From contig NZ_JNJB01000017.1 in assembly GCF_000701505.1 (NCBI RefSeq), positions 1 to 64,000 of the forward strand: DNA of 64,000 bases. Direction: 5' to 3'. The notes below the pieces were generated by a model. It saw only the letters and a list, made by a program, of their open reading frames with translations, was not told where the DNA came from and ran no database searches. Positions 35,209 to 43,964 of the stretch are shown piece by piece. Numbering within the stretch: position 1 is the stretch's first letter; every line of letters begins with the position of its first letter. A program made the translations under genes and the position numbers. The stretch is from Dyadobacter crusticola DSM 16708. Its GTDB lineage: Bacteria; Bacteroidota; Bacteroidia; Cytophagales; Spirosomataceae.

Positions 35209-36459
35209 ATGAAAAGAGTAGTTGTTACAGGAATGGGAGTGATTTCTCCCCTGGGGAATTCGGTGGGCGAATTCTGGGAAAATATTGTGAATGGCAAAAG
35301 CGGTGCGGCTACCATTACGAAATTAGATGTTTCCAAGTTTAAAACGAGATTCGGCTGTGAGGTCCGGGACTTTAATCCGGAAGAATTCATCGAGAAAAAG
35401 GAGCTTAAAAAATACGATCTGCATACCCAGTACGCGATTGCTGCTTCCGATATGGCGATCAAAGATGCTGCACTGGATTTTGAAGCAATGGATATTACAG
35501 ACCGCTACGATGTAGGTGTGATCTGGGCAACGGGAAATGGCGGAATGGGTACGTTTGAAGACCAGCTGCTCGAATTCCATGCATCGAACGGAGTACCTCG
35601 TTTCAGTCCGTTCTTTATTCCAAAGATGATTGTGGATATCGCCGCAGGTGTGATTTCGATCCGCCACAAGCTGCACGGTCCCAATTATTGTACCGTATCT
35701 GCCTGCGCATCTTCCAACACCGCATTAATCGCCGCCTTTGATACCATCAGAATGGACAAGGCGAAAGTGATGGTGGCTGGCGGTTCGGAAGCTGCCATTA
35801 TTTATTCGGCACTCGGCGGTTTTGGCGCCGCACAGGCACTTTCCAAGCGAAACGACGATCCTGCAACCGCCTCGCGGCCATTCGACAAAGACCGTGATGG
35901 ATTTGTAATGGGCGAAGGTGCAGCCGCATTGATCCTGGAAGATCTTGAATTTGCGGTTGCCAGAGGTGCAAAGATTTATGCTGAAATTGTGGGTGGTGGA
36001 ATGGCGGCCGATGCTTACCATCTTACCGGAACTCCGCCCGACGGAATGGGTGCTGCGCTCGGAATGCGGAAAGCATTGAAAGAGGCAGGTATCACGCCCG
36101 ACAAGATCGACTATGTGAATGCCCACGCCACGTCCACCGGACTGGGGGATATGAGCGAGCTGAACGGGATCAAGGAAGTTTTCGGCGATCACCCGGTTGC
36201 GATCAGTGCCACCAAATCTATGACCGGACACTTACTTGGAGCCGCAGGTGCGGTAGAAAGTATTGTCTGTGCGCTCTCTGTTCAAAATGATATTATTCCG
36301 GGAACAATCAACACTCAAAACCTGGATGAACACGTGCCCGAAGGGTTGAATATCATTCTTGGAGAATCAGTGAAACAGACTGTCAACTATGCGCTGAACA
36401 ATACCTTTGGTTTCGGCGGCCACACAGCAACGTCCATTTTCAAGAAATACACTGCTTAG
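35209..36459 (+). CDS. fabF: Beta-ketoacyl-ACP synthase II
   Basis: I start at the ATG at 35209 (416 residues, MKRVVVTGMGVISPLGNS); an in-frame TTG 24 bp earlier adds nothing conserved. The condensing-enzyme triad is visible: Cys166 in TVSACASSN, His306 in YVNAHATST and His341 with Lys336 in ATKSMTGHLLGAAGAVE. The C-terminal NNTFGFGGHTATSIF is standard. It elongates acyl-ACP in fatty acid synthesis. There is no acpP or other fab gene here, so this copy may be an accessory FabF under TetR control. Confidence 0.93.
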   Translation: MKRVVVTGMGVISPLGNSVGEFWENIVNGKSGAATITKLDVSKFKTRFGCEVRDFNPEEFIEKKELKKYDLHTQYAIAASDMAIKDAALDFEAMDITDRYDVGVIWATGNGGMGTFEDQLLEFHASNGVPRFSPFFIPKMIVDIAAGVISIRHKLHGPNYCTVSACASSNTALIAAFDTIRMDKAKVMVAGGSEAAIIYSALGGFGAAQALSKRNDDPATASRPFDKDRDGFVMGEGAAALILEDLEFAVARGAKIYAEIVGGGMAADAYHLTGTPPDGMGAALGMRKALKEAGITPDKIDYVNAHATSTGLGDMSELNGIKEVFGDHPVAISATKSMTGHLLGAAGAVESIVCALSVQNDIIPGTINTQNLDEHVPEGLNIILGESVKQTVNYALNNTFGFGGHTATSIFKKYTA

Positions 36460-36462
36460 AAG

Positions 36463-37260
36463 TTAATCCATTAACTCCGTAAGTACCTCAACTACCCCGT
36501 TTTCATCGTTGCTTTTGGCGATGAAACGGGCTATTTTTTTGATGTCCGGATGTGCATTCGCCATCGCGTAGGAATATTCCGCTTTTGTAAGCATTTCAAG
36601 ATCATTCAAGTAGTCGCCGAACGCCATTGTTTGTTCCGGCGTGATGTTGAATTTCTCCTGCAAAACCTCCATTGCGCGTCCTTTATTGGCTTTCTTGTCG
36701 GAAATGTCCAGCCAGATCGGGCCCGAGACTTTGACCTTCAATACATCTTCGTACTTCTTGTAATGCGGGTAACTATTAGCCTCTGACCCTGCCAGGTCGC
36801 ATACGGTGAATTTGAGAAACTGGTCATCTTTTACTTCGAGCAGATCTTCAACGATCTCGTATCTTTCAAAGTAAAGTTTCAGATGATCTATAAACTCCTG
36901 ATCGTCATTTTCAACATACGCTTTTTTCTTTCCGCAAATAATCGGGTAGGTATTCGGAATGCCGCGTGAAACGGTGACCAGCTCTCTTACCAGCTCCGGA
37001 TCAGTAGCCTGAACGTGGATTTCTTCATCTTTGTAAACAACATAACTTCCATTCTCCGCTGCGAAAATGACCTCGTCACAAACTTGCGCCAGCGTTTTTG
37101 TAAGATTGAAATACTGCCGCCCGCTTGCTGCTACAAAAATGATCCCGCGTTCTTTGATCTTTCTGAAAATGGGGTAAAAAGACTCGTGCAGTTCATGTTT
37201 AGAGTTCAAAAGCGTACCGTCCATATCGGTCGCAATCAACTTAATATCAGAAAAATTCAT
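36463..37260 (-). CDS. Cof-type HAD-IIB family sugar phosphatase
   Basis: This 265-residue protein has the HAD motifs: I, LIATDMDGTLLNS (residues 9-21); II, FVAASGR; III, Lys in NKGRAMEVLQ; and IV, MAFGDYLNDLEML. The cap domain between them is type IIB. It is a cytosolic phosphatase acting on sugar phosphates or flavin-type cofactors. It is convergent with fabF, with only 3 bp between stops. Confidence 0.92.
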   Translation of the reverse strand: MNFSDIKLIATDMDGTLLNSKHELHESFYPIFRKIKERGIIFVAASGRQYFNLTKTLAQVCDEVIFAAENGSYVVYKDEEIHVQATDPELVRELVTVSRGIPNTYPIICGKKKAYVENDDQEFIDHLKLYFERYEIVEDLLEVKDDQFLKFTVCDLAGSEANSYPHYKKYEDVLKVKVSGPIWLDISDKKANKGRAMEVLQEKFNITPEQTMAFGDYLNDLEMLTKAEYSYAMANAHPDIKKIARFIAKSNDENGVVEVLTELMD

Positions 37261-37332
37261 ACCGGTTTCAATGTGTTTACCTGATCAATGAAGGTAATTG
37301 TACCGGCTTAGGTTCCAGTCCGACTTTGTTTT

Positions 37333-38034
37333 TTAGAAAAGGCGGTACTGAACGCCAAGTCTGATCACGTCCATGTAAGCTCTCGGATTGCCGCCGTCGT
37401 AATTTCCCATCCAATTTTTCAGCCCGTAAGAATATCCTGCAGTTAAGCTCAGTTTGTCTGAGCCCACTTCCAATTGTAATCTCGGCCTGAAATCAAGTCC
37501 CGGAATGATATCGGTGTTATCATAATATCTCTTAAAAACATCTGGTGCCGTATGTTTATGGTAACTATCGAGCCCGATCCCGAAATCTGCACCGGCTGAG
37601 AGCCCGATGTGTAAGTCGTCCTTTACATTAAACTGGTAACCTGCATGCGGGAATATATTCGCAAAATGGTTGTAGCTCACGCTCTTGCCGCCGGCGATTT
37701 GCATGATCATATCGTCCAGCTGTAATTCTTCTATGGTCGCTTTCGTCCTTAAAAGCTCATAACCCAGATCGAGCCCGAGCAGTACATTGCTTTTAAATTG
37801 TTTTTGAAGCACAAGCCCGGCCCCGTAGGAAACCGCATTCTTTGCGCCAAACGAGTTTGCAGAACTCCCTTCGCACCTGCAAAACGGTCCTCCCGTGCGA
37901 ATCGAAGTAGTTTTAACAGCCGATACTCCGCGAAACGAGCCCAGGCCGCCATTGAGATAAACAGACAATGAAGTTTTTTGCGCTAATGCAGGTTGCAGGA
38001 GAAAAGGAAAGAGGAGCAGGTAGATCAGTTTCAT
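37333..38034 (-). CDS. Outer-membrane beta-barrel protein
   Basis: This 233-residue protein has a signal peptide (residues ~1-18, ending in ALAQ). The rest is built of alternating amphipathic strands (SYGAGLVLQKQFKSNVLLGLDLGYELL, HIGLSAGADFGIGLDSY, KLSLTAGYSYGLKNW) and ends DVIRLGVQYRLF with a C-terminal aromatic residue as in outer-membrane barrels. A Cys pair, PFCRCEG, lies in an early loop and could form a disulfide. Resembles small OprF/OmpW-size barrels; specific function unknown. Confidence 0.75.
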   Translation of the reverse strand: MKLIYLLLFPFLLQPALAQKTSLSVYLNGGLGSFRGVSAVKTTSIRTGGPFCRCEGSSANSFGAKNAVSYGAGLVLQKQFKSNVLLGLDLGYELLRTKATIEELQLDDMIMQIAGGKSVSYNHFANIFPHAGYQFNVKDDLHIGLSAGADFGIGLDSYHKHTAPDVFKRYYDNTDIIPGLDFRPRLQLEVGSDKLSLTAGYSYGLKNWMGNYDGGNPRAYMDVIRLGVQYRLF

Positions 38035-38207
38035 CGGGTTAGTTTTAAGTGGTTACAAAAACATGAGTTACTCAGCGCGGGAATGGTTGGAATAACCGGA
38101 AACTAATATCGCGAGGCATGAAGGACAATTTTCCACGAGAGCGAAACCTGCATTCTTTTTTTACTGTTGAAAAACTACCGGTGTTCTCCGGCTGACTTTT
38201 TTGTTGC

Positions 38208-39107
38208 ATGAAATTTTCAAAATACTACCTAGCGGCCTTCATTTCCTTTGTGATCTGGGGGTTTTTCAGTTTAGCGCTCAAACCGCTTGCCGCCTACGCT
38301 TCGCTTGATATCCTTTTCTACCGCGTTTTTCTTTGTGCGGTGATCATGGCAGTGATCAGTTTCTTTGTCAGAGTGAAGGTTTTGAAGGAAAATGTCAGGC
38401 TGCTCCGCGCATTACCTGCGAAACAGCGGTTCCGGGCTGTGTGGCTTACATTGCTGGGAGGTATATTGCTGACAGCCAACTGGTTTTTTTTCATTTACGT
38501 GATGAACCACATCAGCATCAAAGCCGCTTCGTTCGCTTACCTGGTTTGTCCGATTATGACGACCGTAATCGCCTACTTTGTGCTGAGCGAGAAGTTGAGC
38601 AAGTGGCAATGGGTCGCTGTCGGATTAAGTATTTTTAGTTGTTTGTTGCTGTCTTTCAATAATATAGCAGATATAGCTTACAGTTTGATCGTAGCAGGAT
38701 CTTACGCACTTTACCTGGTCAGTCAGCGGAAGAATATCGGACTGGATAAATTCCTGGTGTTAACCGTTCAGATCCTGTTTTCAGCGTTACTCCTGCTGCC
38801 ATTTTATCCGGCATACAGCGAAGGTATCCCTACCGAAGTATCGTTTTATGCATTGATTTTTGTAATTGCGGTCCTGTTTACGATCGTGCCGCTTTACCTG
38901 AATCTGTACGCATTGCAAGGCGTAACTTCCTCTACAATGGGCATTTTGCTTTACATTAACCCGCTGATGAACTTCGCAATCGCATTGTTATATTATCACG
39001 AAAACATCAATTCCATTCAGATCATCGGCTACTCACTGATCCTGGTTTCCATTGTTGTTTTCAATGAAAGGTTCATCTTCGGGCGGCGGCGGACTGCGCT
39101 GGTTTAA
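38208..39107 (+). CDS. rarD: EamA family permease, RarD-like
   Basis: This 299-residue protein has ten predicted membrane helices in two EamA halves. The N-terminus FISFVIWGFFSLALKPLAAY and LLGGILLTANWFFFIYVMNHISIKAASFAYLVCPIM match the RarD branch. Substrate unknown; RarD proteins were linked to chloramphenicol sensitivity by homology only. Its TAA stop is embedded in TTAA shared with the convergent methyltransferase stop. Confidence 0.88.
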   Translation: MKFSKYYLAAFISFVIWGFFSLALKPLAAYASLDILFYRVFLCAVIMAVISFFVRVKVLKENVRLLRALPAKQRFRAVWLTLLGGILLTANWFFFIYVMNHISIKAASFAYLVCPIMTTVIAYFVLSEKLSKWQWVAVGLSIFSCLLLSFNNIADIAYSLIVAGSYALYLVSQRKNIGLDKFLVLTVQILFSALLLLPFYPAYSEGIPTEVSFYALIFVIAVLFTIVPLYLNLYALQGVTSSTMGILLYINPLMNFAIALLYYHENINSIQIIGYSLILVSIVVFNERFIFGRRRTALV

Positions 39108-39733
39108 GGTTTTTGGTAAACCTGCGATTGAATAAACTTTTGATACCAAAATGCGGTGAAAAGCGTGCGGTAACCTGCACCTTTGAAAAGAGAGACCGTG
39201 TCAGGAAGCTGACTTGCTTCTACTTCGGAAAATAATTTGAAAAACAGGTACATTGATTTGAGCAGCCACGTCTTCCATGACAGGCTGCTTTTTTTATCAA
39301 TATAAAAATCTGTAAAAAGCCACTTTCCACCAGGATGAAGCAATTCGTCGAGCTTTTGAAAAACCCGGTCTGCTTTCTCCTGCTTGAAGTTGTCAAAGAG
39401 AAAAGCTGTAATAATTACATCGAAATGCATTGTTGAATGATAATCCTCAATTGCTGCATGCACAAATGCGACTGCGTTTTTGCCTGCGTGCCGCTTTTCG
39501 GCTTTGCGGATCATTTTCTCTGAAATCTCCACATAAGTAATGTGCAGTCCGGCCGGGTACCTTTTCGCAATCGCTTCCAGGATACCACCGGTACCGCCTC
39601 CCGCGATCAGGATTTTTGCATTCTCTGGAATGTAAGGAATAAGTGCCTGCTGCGCCTGAACTTGCGCATTCCGGAATACAATCCTGCTCAATGGATCGTA
39701 AATCCAGGCGACTCGGTCGTAGTTGTTTTTCAC
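39104..39733 (-). CDS. Class I SAM-dependent methyltransferase (UbiE-like)
   Basis: This 209-residue protein has the SAM-binding motif ILIAGGGTGGILEAIAK (motif I), ITYVEISEKMI (motif II) and FDVIITAFLFDNF (motif III). The N-terminal YDRVAWIYDPLSRIVF is like UbiE/COQ5 proteins. It lies 13 bp downstream of a UbiA-fold gene on the same strand. The pair suggests prenylation or lipid head-group chemistry followed by methylation, but the substrate is unknown and the partner is degenerate. Confidence 0.85.
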   Translation of the reverse strand: MKNNYDRVAWIYDPLSRIVFRNAQVQAQQALIPYIPENAKILIAGGGTGGILEAIAKRYPAGLHITYVEISEKMIRKAEKRHAGKNAVAFVHAAIEDYHSTMHFDVIITAFLFDNFKQEKADRVFQKLDELLHPGGKWLFTDFYIDKKSSLSWKTWLLKSMYLFFKLFSEVEASQLPDTVSLFKGAGYRTLFTAFWYQKFIQSQVYQKP

Positions 39734-39746
39734 GTTTCAGAAGGTT

Positions 39747-40661
39747 TTAGTTTGTGAAAAAGCTTCCGGCAATGCCACAAATGGCTTTTACCAACAGTAA
39801 TCCGTCGATAACAATCAGGTAAAACAAAACACTTTTGGGTTTTTGCAGCGTAAAAGCAACAGCCAGCAGACTGACGAACGGAAGGAGGTTAAAGAGGATA
39901 GTCGGCGTACTCAGGCGGCGGAACAATGCGAAGGTGAGATAGGACACTAGTCCGACCAGCAGTAGTGGCACCAGTACATAAAAGATCGTTTTCCTGAGTC
40001 CAAACCGCACTGCAAAGGTTTTCAGCTGAATGTTGGCATCGTCGGCATAATCTTTCATGTCAAACATAATTGCGTTCACTGTACAGAACATCCAGTTTTT
40101 GACAAATAACCAGAACATAAATATCGGTTCCTGCACGGATACGCCCTGTTCGATTTTCAGCATTGTAATCGGGAAAATGTTTACAAAACCTGCCCACACA
40201 AATCCGATTACGAATGCTTTGAGCCAGCCTGTATTTCTCAGATTGAAAGAGATTACCGATTTGGGAAGCAGACCGTAATACAACAATGCAGCCAGGGGCA
40301 CCGCCGTTAACACCAGCCAGTTGACGAGCGGCAAGTGCCACAGCTTTGAAAAATCTTTTACCAAAAACCACACCGACAATCCCGCGCAAACTGTAAACAG
40401 TACAAGTTGGCTGCTGCGAATGAAACGATAGTGGCTCCGGTACCATTCCGTTCTTGGATTATCTGAAAATGAAGAGCTTGGAGCGGTGGAGTAGGCGATC
40501 GTATAATAGAAGACAGTCGCGCAGAAAATCAGAATATAGTAGGGGGTTGAGTTGAATGGCAAACCCAGCTGAAACATCGTTTCCAGCGACAATGCGACAG
40601 CAAGTGCCCCGACAAAGTAGTTGGCAAAAAAGATAAAAGCTGTCAATCGCCTGAACATCAC
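39747..40661 (-). CDS. UbiA-fold membrane protein with a degenerate first Asp motif
   Basis: This 304-residue protein has about nine hydrophobic segments. The second UbiA motif region is clear: NAIMFDMKDYADDANIQLKTFAVRFG fits DxxDxxxD followed by the TLPVxxG-like turn. The first motif, normally NDxxDxxxD ahead of RPIPSG, is replaced by SSFSDNPRTEWYRSHYRF. This would weaken or abolish prenyl diphosphate binding through Mg2+. It could use a different donor or have a non-catalytic role. It precedes the methyltransferase by 13 bp. Confidence 0.75.
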   Translation of the reverse strand: MMFRRLTAFIFFANYFVGALAVALSLETMFQLGLPFNSTPYYILIFCATVFYYTIAYSTAPSSSFSDNPRTEWYRSHYRFIRSSQLVLFTVCAGLSVWFLVKDFSKLWHLPLVNWLVLTAVPLAALLYYGLLPKSVISFNLRNTGWLKAFVIGFVWAGFVNIFPITMLKIEQGVSVQEPIFMFWLFVKNWMFCTVNAIMFDMKDYADDANIQLKTFAVRFGLRKTIFYVLVPLLLVGLVSYLTFALFRRLSTPTILFNLLPFVSLLAVAFTLQKPKSVLFYLIVIDGLLLVKAICGIAGSFFTN

Positions 40662-40783
40662 AAATAGCAGTTTTCTGCCTGATTATAGAATTGTAACAAC
40701 GACTTAGAATTTTCCAAGACCACATCCAAACCTCACGGGTATTTTATACATTAGTTTTACCAATCATTGTTAAATCAACATTT

Positions 40784-42325
40784 ATGAAGAAAATTTCCCT
40801 GATACTGATCTTAACCTTTCACGTACTTGTCAGCTACGGTCAAAAAGACCCTATTGTTGAAAATATCGTTAAAGAAGCAACAGATAATTCACAACTGGAA
40901 AAGCTGGCGCACGAATTGATGGACGTAATAGGTCCACGCCTGGTAGGCTCGCCGCAGATGCAGCAGGCACACGAATGGGCAGTTGAAAAATACAAAGGCT
41001 GGAACATCGCTGCCAGGAATGAAAAATGGGGAGAATGGCGCGGCTGGGAGCGCGGCATTTCGCACATTGATATGGTGGCGCCACGTGTAAAGTCTCTTGA
41101 AGGAATGCAGCTTGCTTGGAGTCCGGGCACTGGGGGGAAAGCAGTTGTGGCGGACGTAATCATCCTGCCCGATGTAGCCGATTCGGTTGCATTTCAAAAA
41201 TGGCTTCCATCTGCTAAAGGAAAGTTTGTGATGATCAGCATGCACCAACCCACAGGTCGGCCGGACTATAACTGGGAGGAGTTTGCGACGAAGGAGTCTT
41301 TTGAAAAGATGAAGAAAGACCGCGACGCAAAAACGGAAGCGTGGGCAAACCGGATCAAAAAGAGCGGTTATAATGCGCGTACATTGCCGGTTGCACTTGA
41401 AAAAGCAGGAGCCGCAGGTATTGTAATGAGTTATTGGTCAAAAGGTTTTGGTGCCAATAAAATCTTCGGCGCGTATACCAAAAAAATCCCGACTGTGGAT
41501 ATCTCTCTGGAAGATTACGGCTTGTTGTACAGGCTGGCTGAGTCGGGACATACTCCGAAGATCAGCGTGAGGGCAGATGCCAAAGAAACCGGCGTAGCCC
41601 AGACATTTAATACTATTGGTGAAATCAAGGGTACAGAAAAACCTAATGAATACGTGATGCTTTCAGCGCATTTTGACTCCTGGGACGGAGGTACCGGCGC
41701 TACTGATAATGGTACCGGAACCATTGTGATGATGGAAGCAATGCGAATCCTCAAAAAAGTATATCCAAATCCAAAACGCACGATACTGGTAGGTCACTGG
41801 GGTAGCGAAGAGCAGGGCCTCAATGGTTCGCGCGCATTTGTGGAAGATCATCCCGAGATCGTTCAGAACATTCAGGCGCTTTTTAACCAGGATAATGGAA
41901 CAGGCCGCGTGGTGAGCTTGCAGGGACAGGGTTTCCTGAATTCTTACGATTATCTCGGCCGCTGGCTGTCCAAAGTACCTGAATCGATCAAGGCACCGAT
42001 CGACACGCGCTTCCCGGGCGCACCTGGCGGCGGCGGTTCCGACTTTGCTTCGTTCGTGGCAGTGGGCGCGCCTGCATTCTCGCTGAGCTCATTAAACTGG
42101 TCTTATGGAACATACACCTGGCACACCAATCGCGATACTTATGATAAGATCATATTTGACGATGTAAGAAGCAATGCGATACTGGCTGCGATTATGGCTT
42201 ACCAGGCCAGCGAAGATCCTGCAAAAGCATCGAGGGACAGAGTTGTGCTGCCATTAAACTCAAATGGACAGCCTGGTACCTGGCCGGAGCAAAGAAAGGC
42301 AACGCGACGGGGTGGAATGGAGTAG
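40784..42325 (+). CDS. M28 family metallopeptidase, exported
   Basis: This 513-residue protein has a signal peptide (residues ~1-20, ending in SYG). A PA-type insert domain occupies the middle. The Zn ligands of M28 are visible: His in LSAHFDSWDGG, Asp in TGATDNGTG, the Glu pair in GHWGSEEQGLNGSRAF, Asp in FNQDNGTG and His in YTWHTNRDTYD. It should be a periplasmic or surface aminopeptidase or carboxypeptidase. A REP-like repeat unit follows the stop. Confidence 0.92.
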   Translation: MKKISLILILTFHVLVSYGQKDPIVENIVKEATDNSQLEKLAHELMDVIGPRLVGSPQMQQAHEWAVEKYKGWNIAARNEKWGEWRGWERGISHIDMVAPRVKSLEGMQLAWSPGTGGKAVVADVIILPDVADSVAFQKWLPSAKGKFVMISMHQPTGRPDYNWEEFATKESFEKMKKDRDAKTEAWANRIKKSGYNARTLPVALEKAGAAGIVMSYWSKGFGANKIFGAYTKKIPTVDISLEDYGLLYRLAESGHTPKISVRADAKETGVAQTFNTIGEIKGTEKPNEYVMLSAHFDSWDGGTGATDNGTGTIVMMEAMRILKKVYPNPKRTILVGHWGSEEQGLNGSRAFVEDHPEIVQNIQALFNQDNGTGRVVSLQGQGFLNSYDYLGRWLSKVPESIKAPIDTRFPGAPGGGGSDFASFVAVGAPAFSLSSLNWSYGTYTWHTNRDTYDKIIFDDVRSNAILAAIMAYQASEDPAKASRDRVVLPLNSNGQPGTWPEQRKATRRGGME

Positions 42326-42328
42326 GGG

Positions 42329-42421
42329 CGCTTCGACTGCGCTCAGCGTGACAAGCTAAGGCTCCGGCGGTCCGGTGCGTTCAGCCGGACAACGCTTCGA
42401 CTGCGCTCAGCGTGACAAGCT
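42329..42421. repeat. REP-like intergenic unit: two exact 29-bp direct repeats flanking a hairpin
   Basis: The 29-bp sequence beginning cgcttcgactgcgctcagcg occurs at 42329-42357 and again at 42393-42421 without mismatch. The 35 bp between them contain gtccgg...ccggac, a 6-bp stem with a 9-nt loop. This layout resembles REP/BIME-type intergenic elements. Only these two copies exist in the window. It lies between the M28 and M17 peptidase genes. Confidence 0.75.
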
Positions 42422-42450
42422 TATTATTGTAAAGTTTTATTTAAAAGAAT

Positions 42451-43839
42451 ATGCGGATAGAGCACGTTTTTGATGGGGGTGAGGGGTTGCTGGTTGTGCG
42501 GAGTTTTGAGCAGGGTGCCGAGCCTGGGAATCAGTTGATGTTTAGGGCTGAGAAAGGGGAGTTGTGGTGGTTTTCGTCCAATGAGCTTTGGCTTGGTCTG
42601 GGGAAAGAGCCTAAGTTGTCTGCTTTGATCAGGATTTTTCGCTTACTTTTCTTCAAGCGGAAAGACCGCTGGCCGGAGCATATCGTGCTGGATGCAAAAG
42701 GAAGGAGCCCGGAATGGATCGAAAATGCAATCATCGGGATTATTCTGGGTGGTTATAACCTGCAACTTTATAAAACCGAGCCGAAACCTTTCAGTGTATT
42801 TTTCGAAAGCGGCCTGTTACAGATCCTGACGGAAGATGGGACTTCAATAGAGGAGACGATCTCCTCAGCACAGAAAACGGCATTGGTGCAGCTGCGCATC
42901 ATGGACTTGATGAATGCGCCTGGTAACTATAAAACACCCGAAAGTTTAGGCGAATGGGCGAAAAAATCAGGGGCGGCAAATGGATACAGCGTTTCTGTTT
43001 TTGACAAAGAGAAGTTGCAGGAGTTGGGTATGCATGCATTGCTGGCTGTGAGCAAAGGAAGTGCAAAGCCGCCCGTTATGATCGTGTCGGAATATGTGCC
43101 GGCCAATTATACCAAAACAGTGGCATTGGTAGGAAAGGGTGTCACCTTCGATACAGGTGGCATTTCCATCAAGCCTTCCGCCAATATGCATTTGATGAAA
43201 AGCGATATGGGCGGTGCCGCGGCGGTACTTGGTGTGGTGGAACTTGCGGCACAACTCCAACTCCCTGTCCGCATTATCGGCATTATACCTTCTACCGAGA
43301 ACTCGGTGGACGGTGCAGCGATGAAACCCGGTGATGTGATCAGTTCTTATTCCGGCAAAACCATTGAAGTTATCGATACCGATGCGGAAGGTCGCCTGAT
43401 CCTCGCCGACGGACTTAGTTATGCAGTCCGCAATTTTCAGCCGGATATTTTAATAGATCTTGCCACATTAACAGGAAGTGTAATCCAGACGCTCGGTTAT
43501 GAGGCGGCTGGTCTTTTTACCCCGAACGATAACCTTGCGACTGACCTGGCCAGGGCAGGAGAAGCAACTGGTGAGCGCTTGTGGCGGTTGCCGGTCTGGG
43601 ACGAATACAAAGAGGAAATCAGCTCGGATATTGCTGATGTAAAAAATTACCACGGAAAGCCGCTGGCTGGTGCGATCGTCGCAGCCAAGTTTCTGGAAGT
43701 ATTCACAGATTCACATGCCGCGTGGGCACATCTTGACGTTGCGGGAATGGCATTTGGCGACACGGAGTTTGCGCCTGGCAGAGCAGGTACCGCTTACGGG
43801 ATCCGGCTTTTGAAGCAATATCTCACTGCATTAAGCTAG
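42451..43839 (+). CDS. Leucyl aminopeptidase family protein (M17)
   Basis: This 462-residue cytosolic protein has the M17 active-site stretches: VGKGVTFDTGGISIKPS with the catalytic Lys and metal Asp, HLMKSDMGGAAAVLG, and DTDAEGRLILADGLSYA with metal Glu and catalytic Arg. The N-terminal ~170 residues are poorly conserved, as usual. It removes N-terminal residues from peptides. It lies 29 bp after the REP-like unit. Confidence 0.92.
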   Translation: MRIEHVFDGGEGLLVVRSFEQGAEPGNQLMFRAEKGELWWFSSNELWLGLGKEPKLSALIRIFRLLFFKRKDRWPEHIVLDAKGRSPEWIENAIIGIILGGYNLQLYKTEPKPFSVFFESGLLQILTEDGTSIEETISSAQKTALVQLRIMDLMNAPGNYKTPESLGEWAKKSGAANGYSVSVFDKEKLQELGMHALLAVSKGSAKPPVMIVSEYVPANYTKTVALVGKGVTFDTGGISIKPSANMHLMKSDMGGAAAVLGVVELAAQLQLPVRIIGIIPSTENSVDGAAMKPGDVISSYSGKTIEVIDTDAEGRLILADGLSYAVRNFQPDILIDLATLTGSVIQTLGYEAAGLFTPNDNLATDLARAGEATGERLWRLPVWDEYKEEISSDIADVKNYHGKPLAGAIVAAKFLEVFTDSHAAWAHLDVAGMAFGDTEFAPGRAGTAYGIRLLKQYLTALS

Positions 43840-43964
43840 CATTAACCGCTTTGCTGGCCTGTTTTTTGCTGTAATGTCACTCAAATTTAACTGTGGCTTT
43901 ACTTGCCAGACTGCTTCTTTTTGCTAGATTTACCGATGCTACTTTCCATCATAACCAGTTGTTT

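Noticed and set aside
42329..42421. CRISPR array
   Set aside because: There are only two repeat copies, the spacer itself forms a hairpin, and no cas gene is present.
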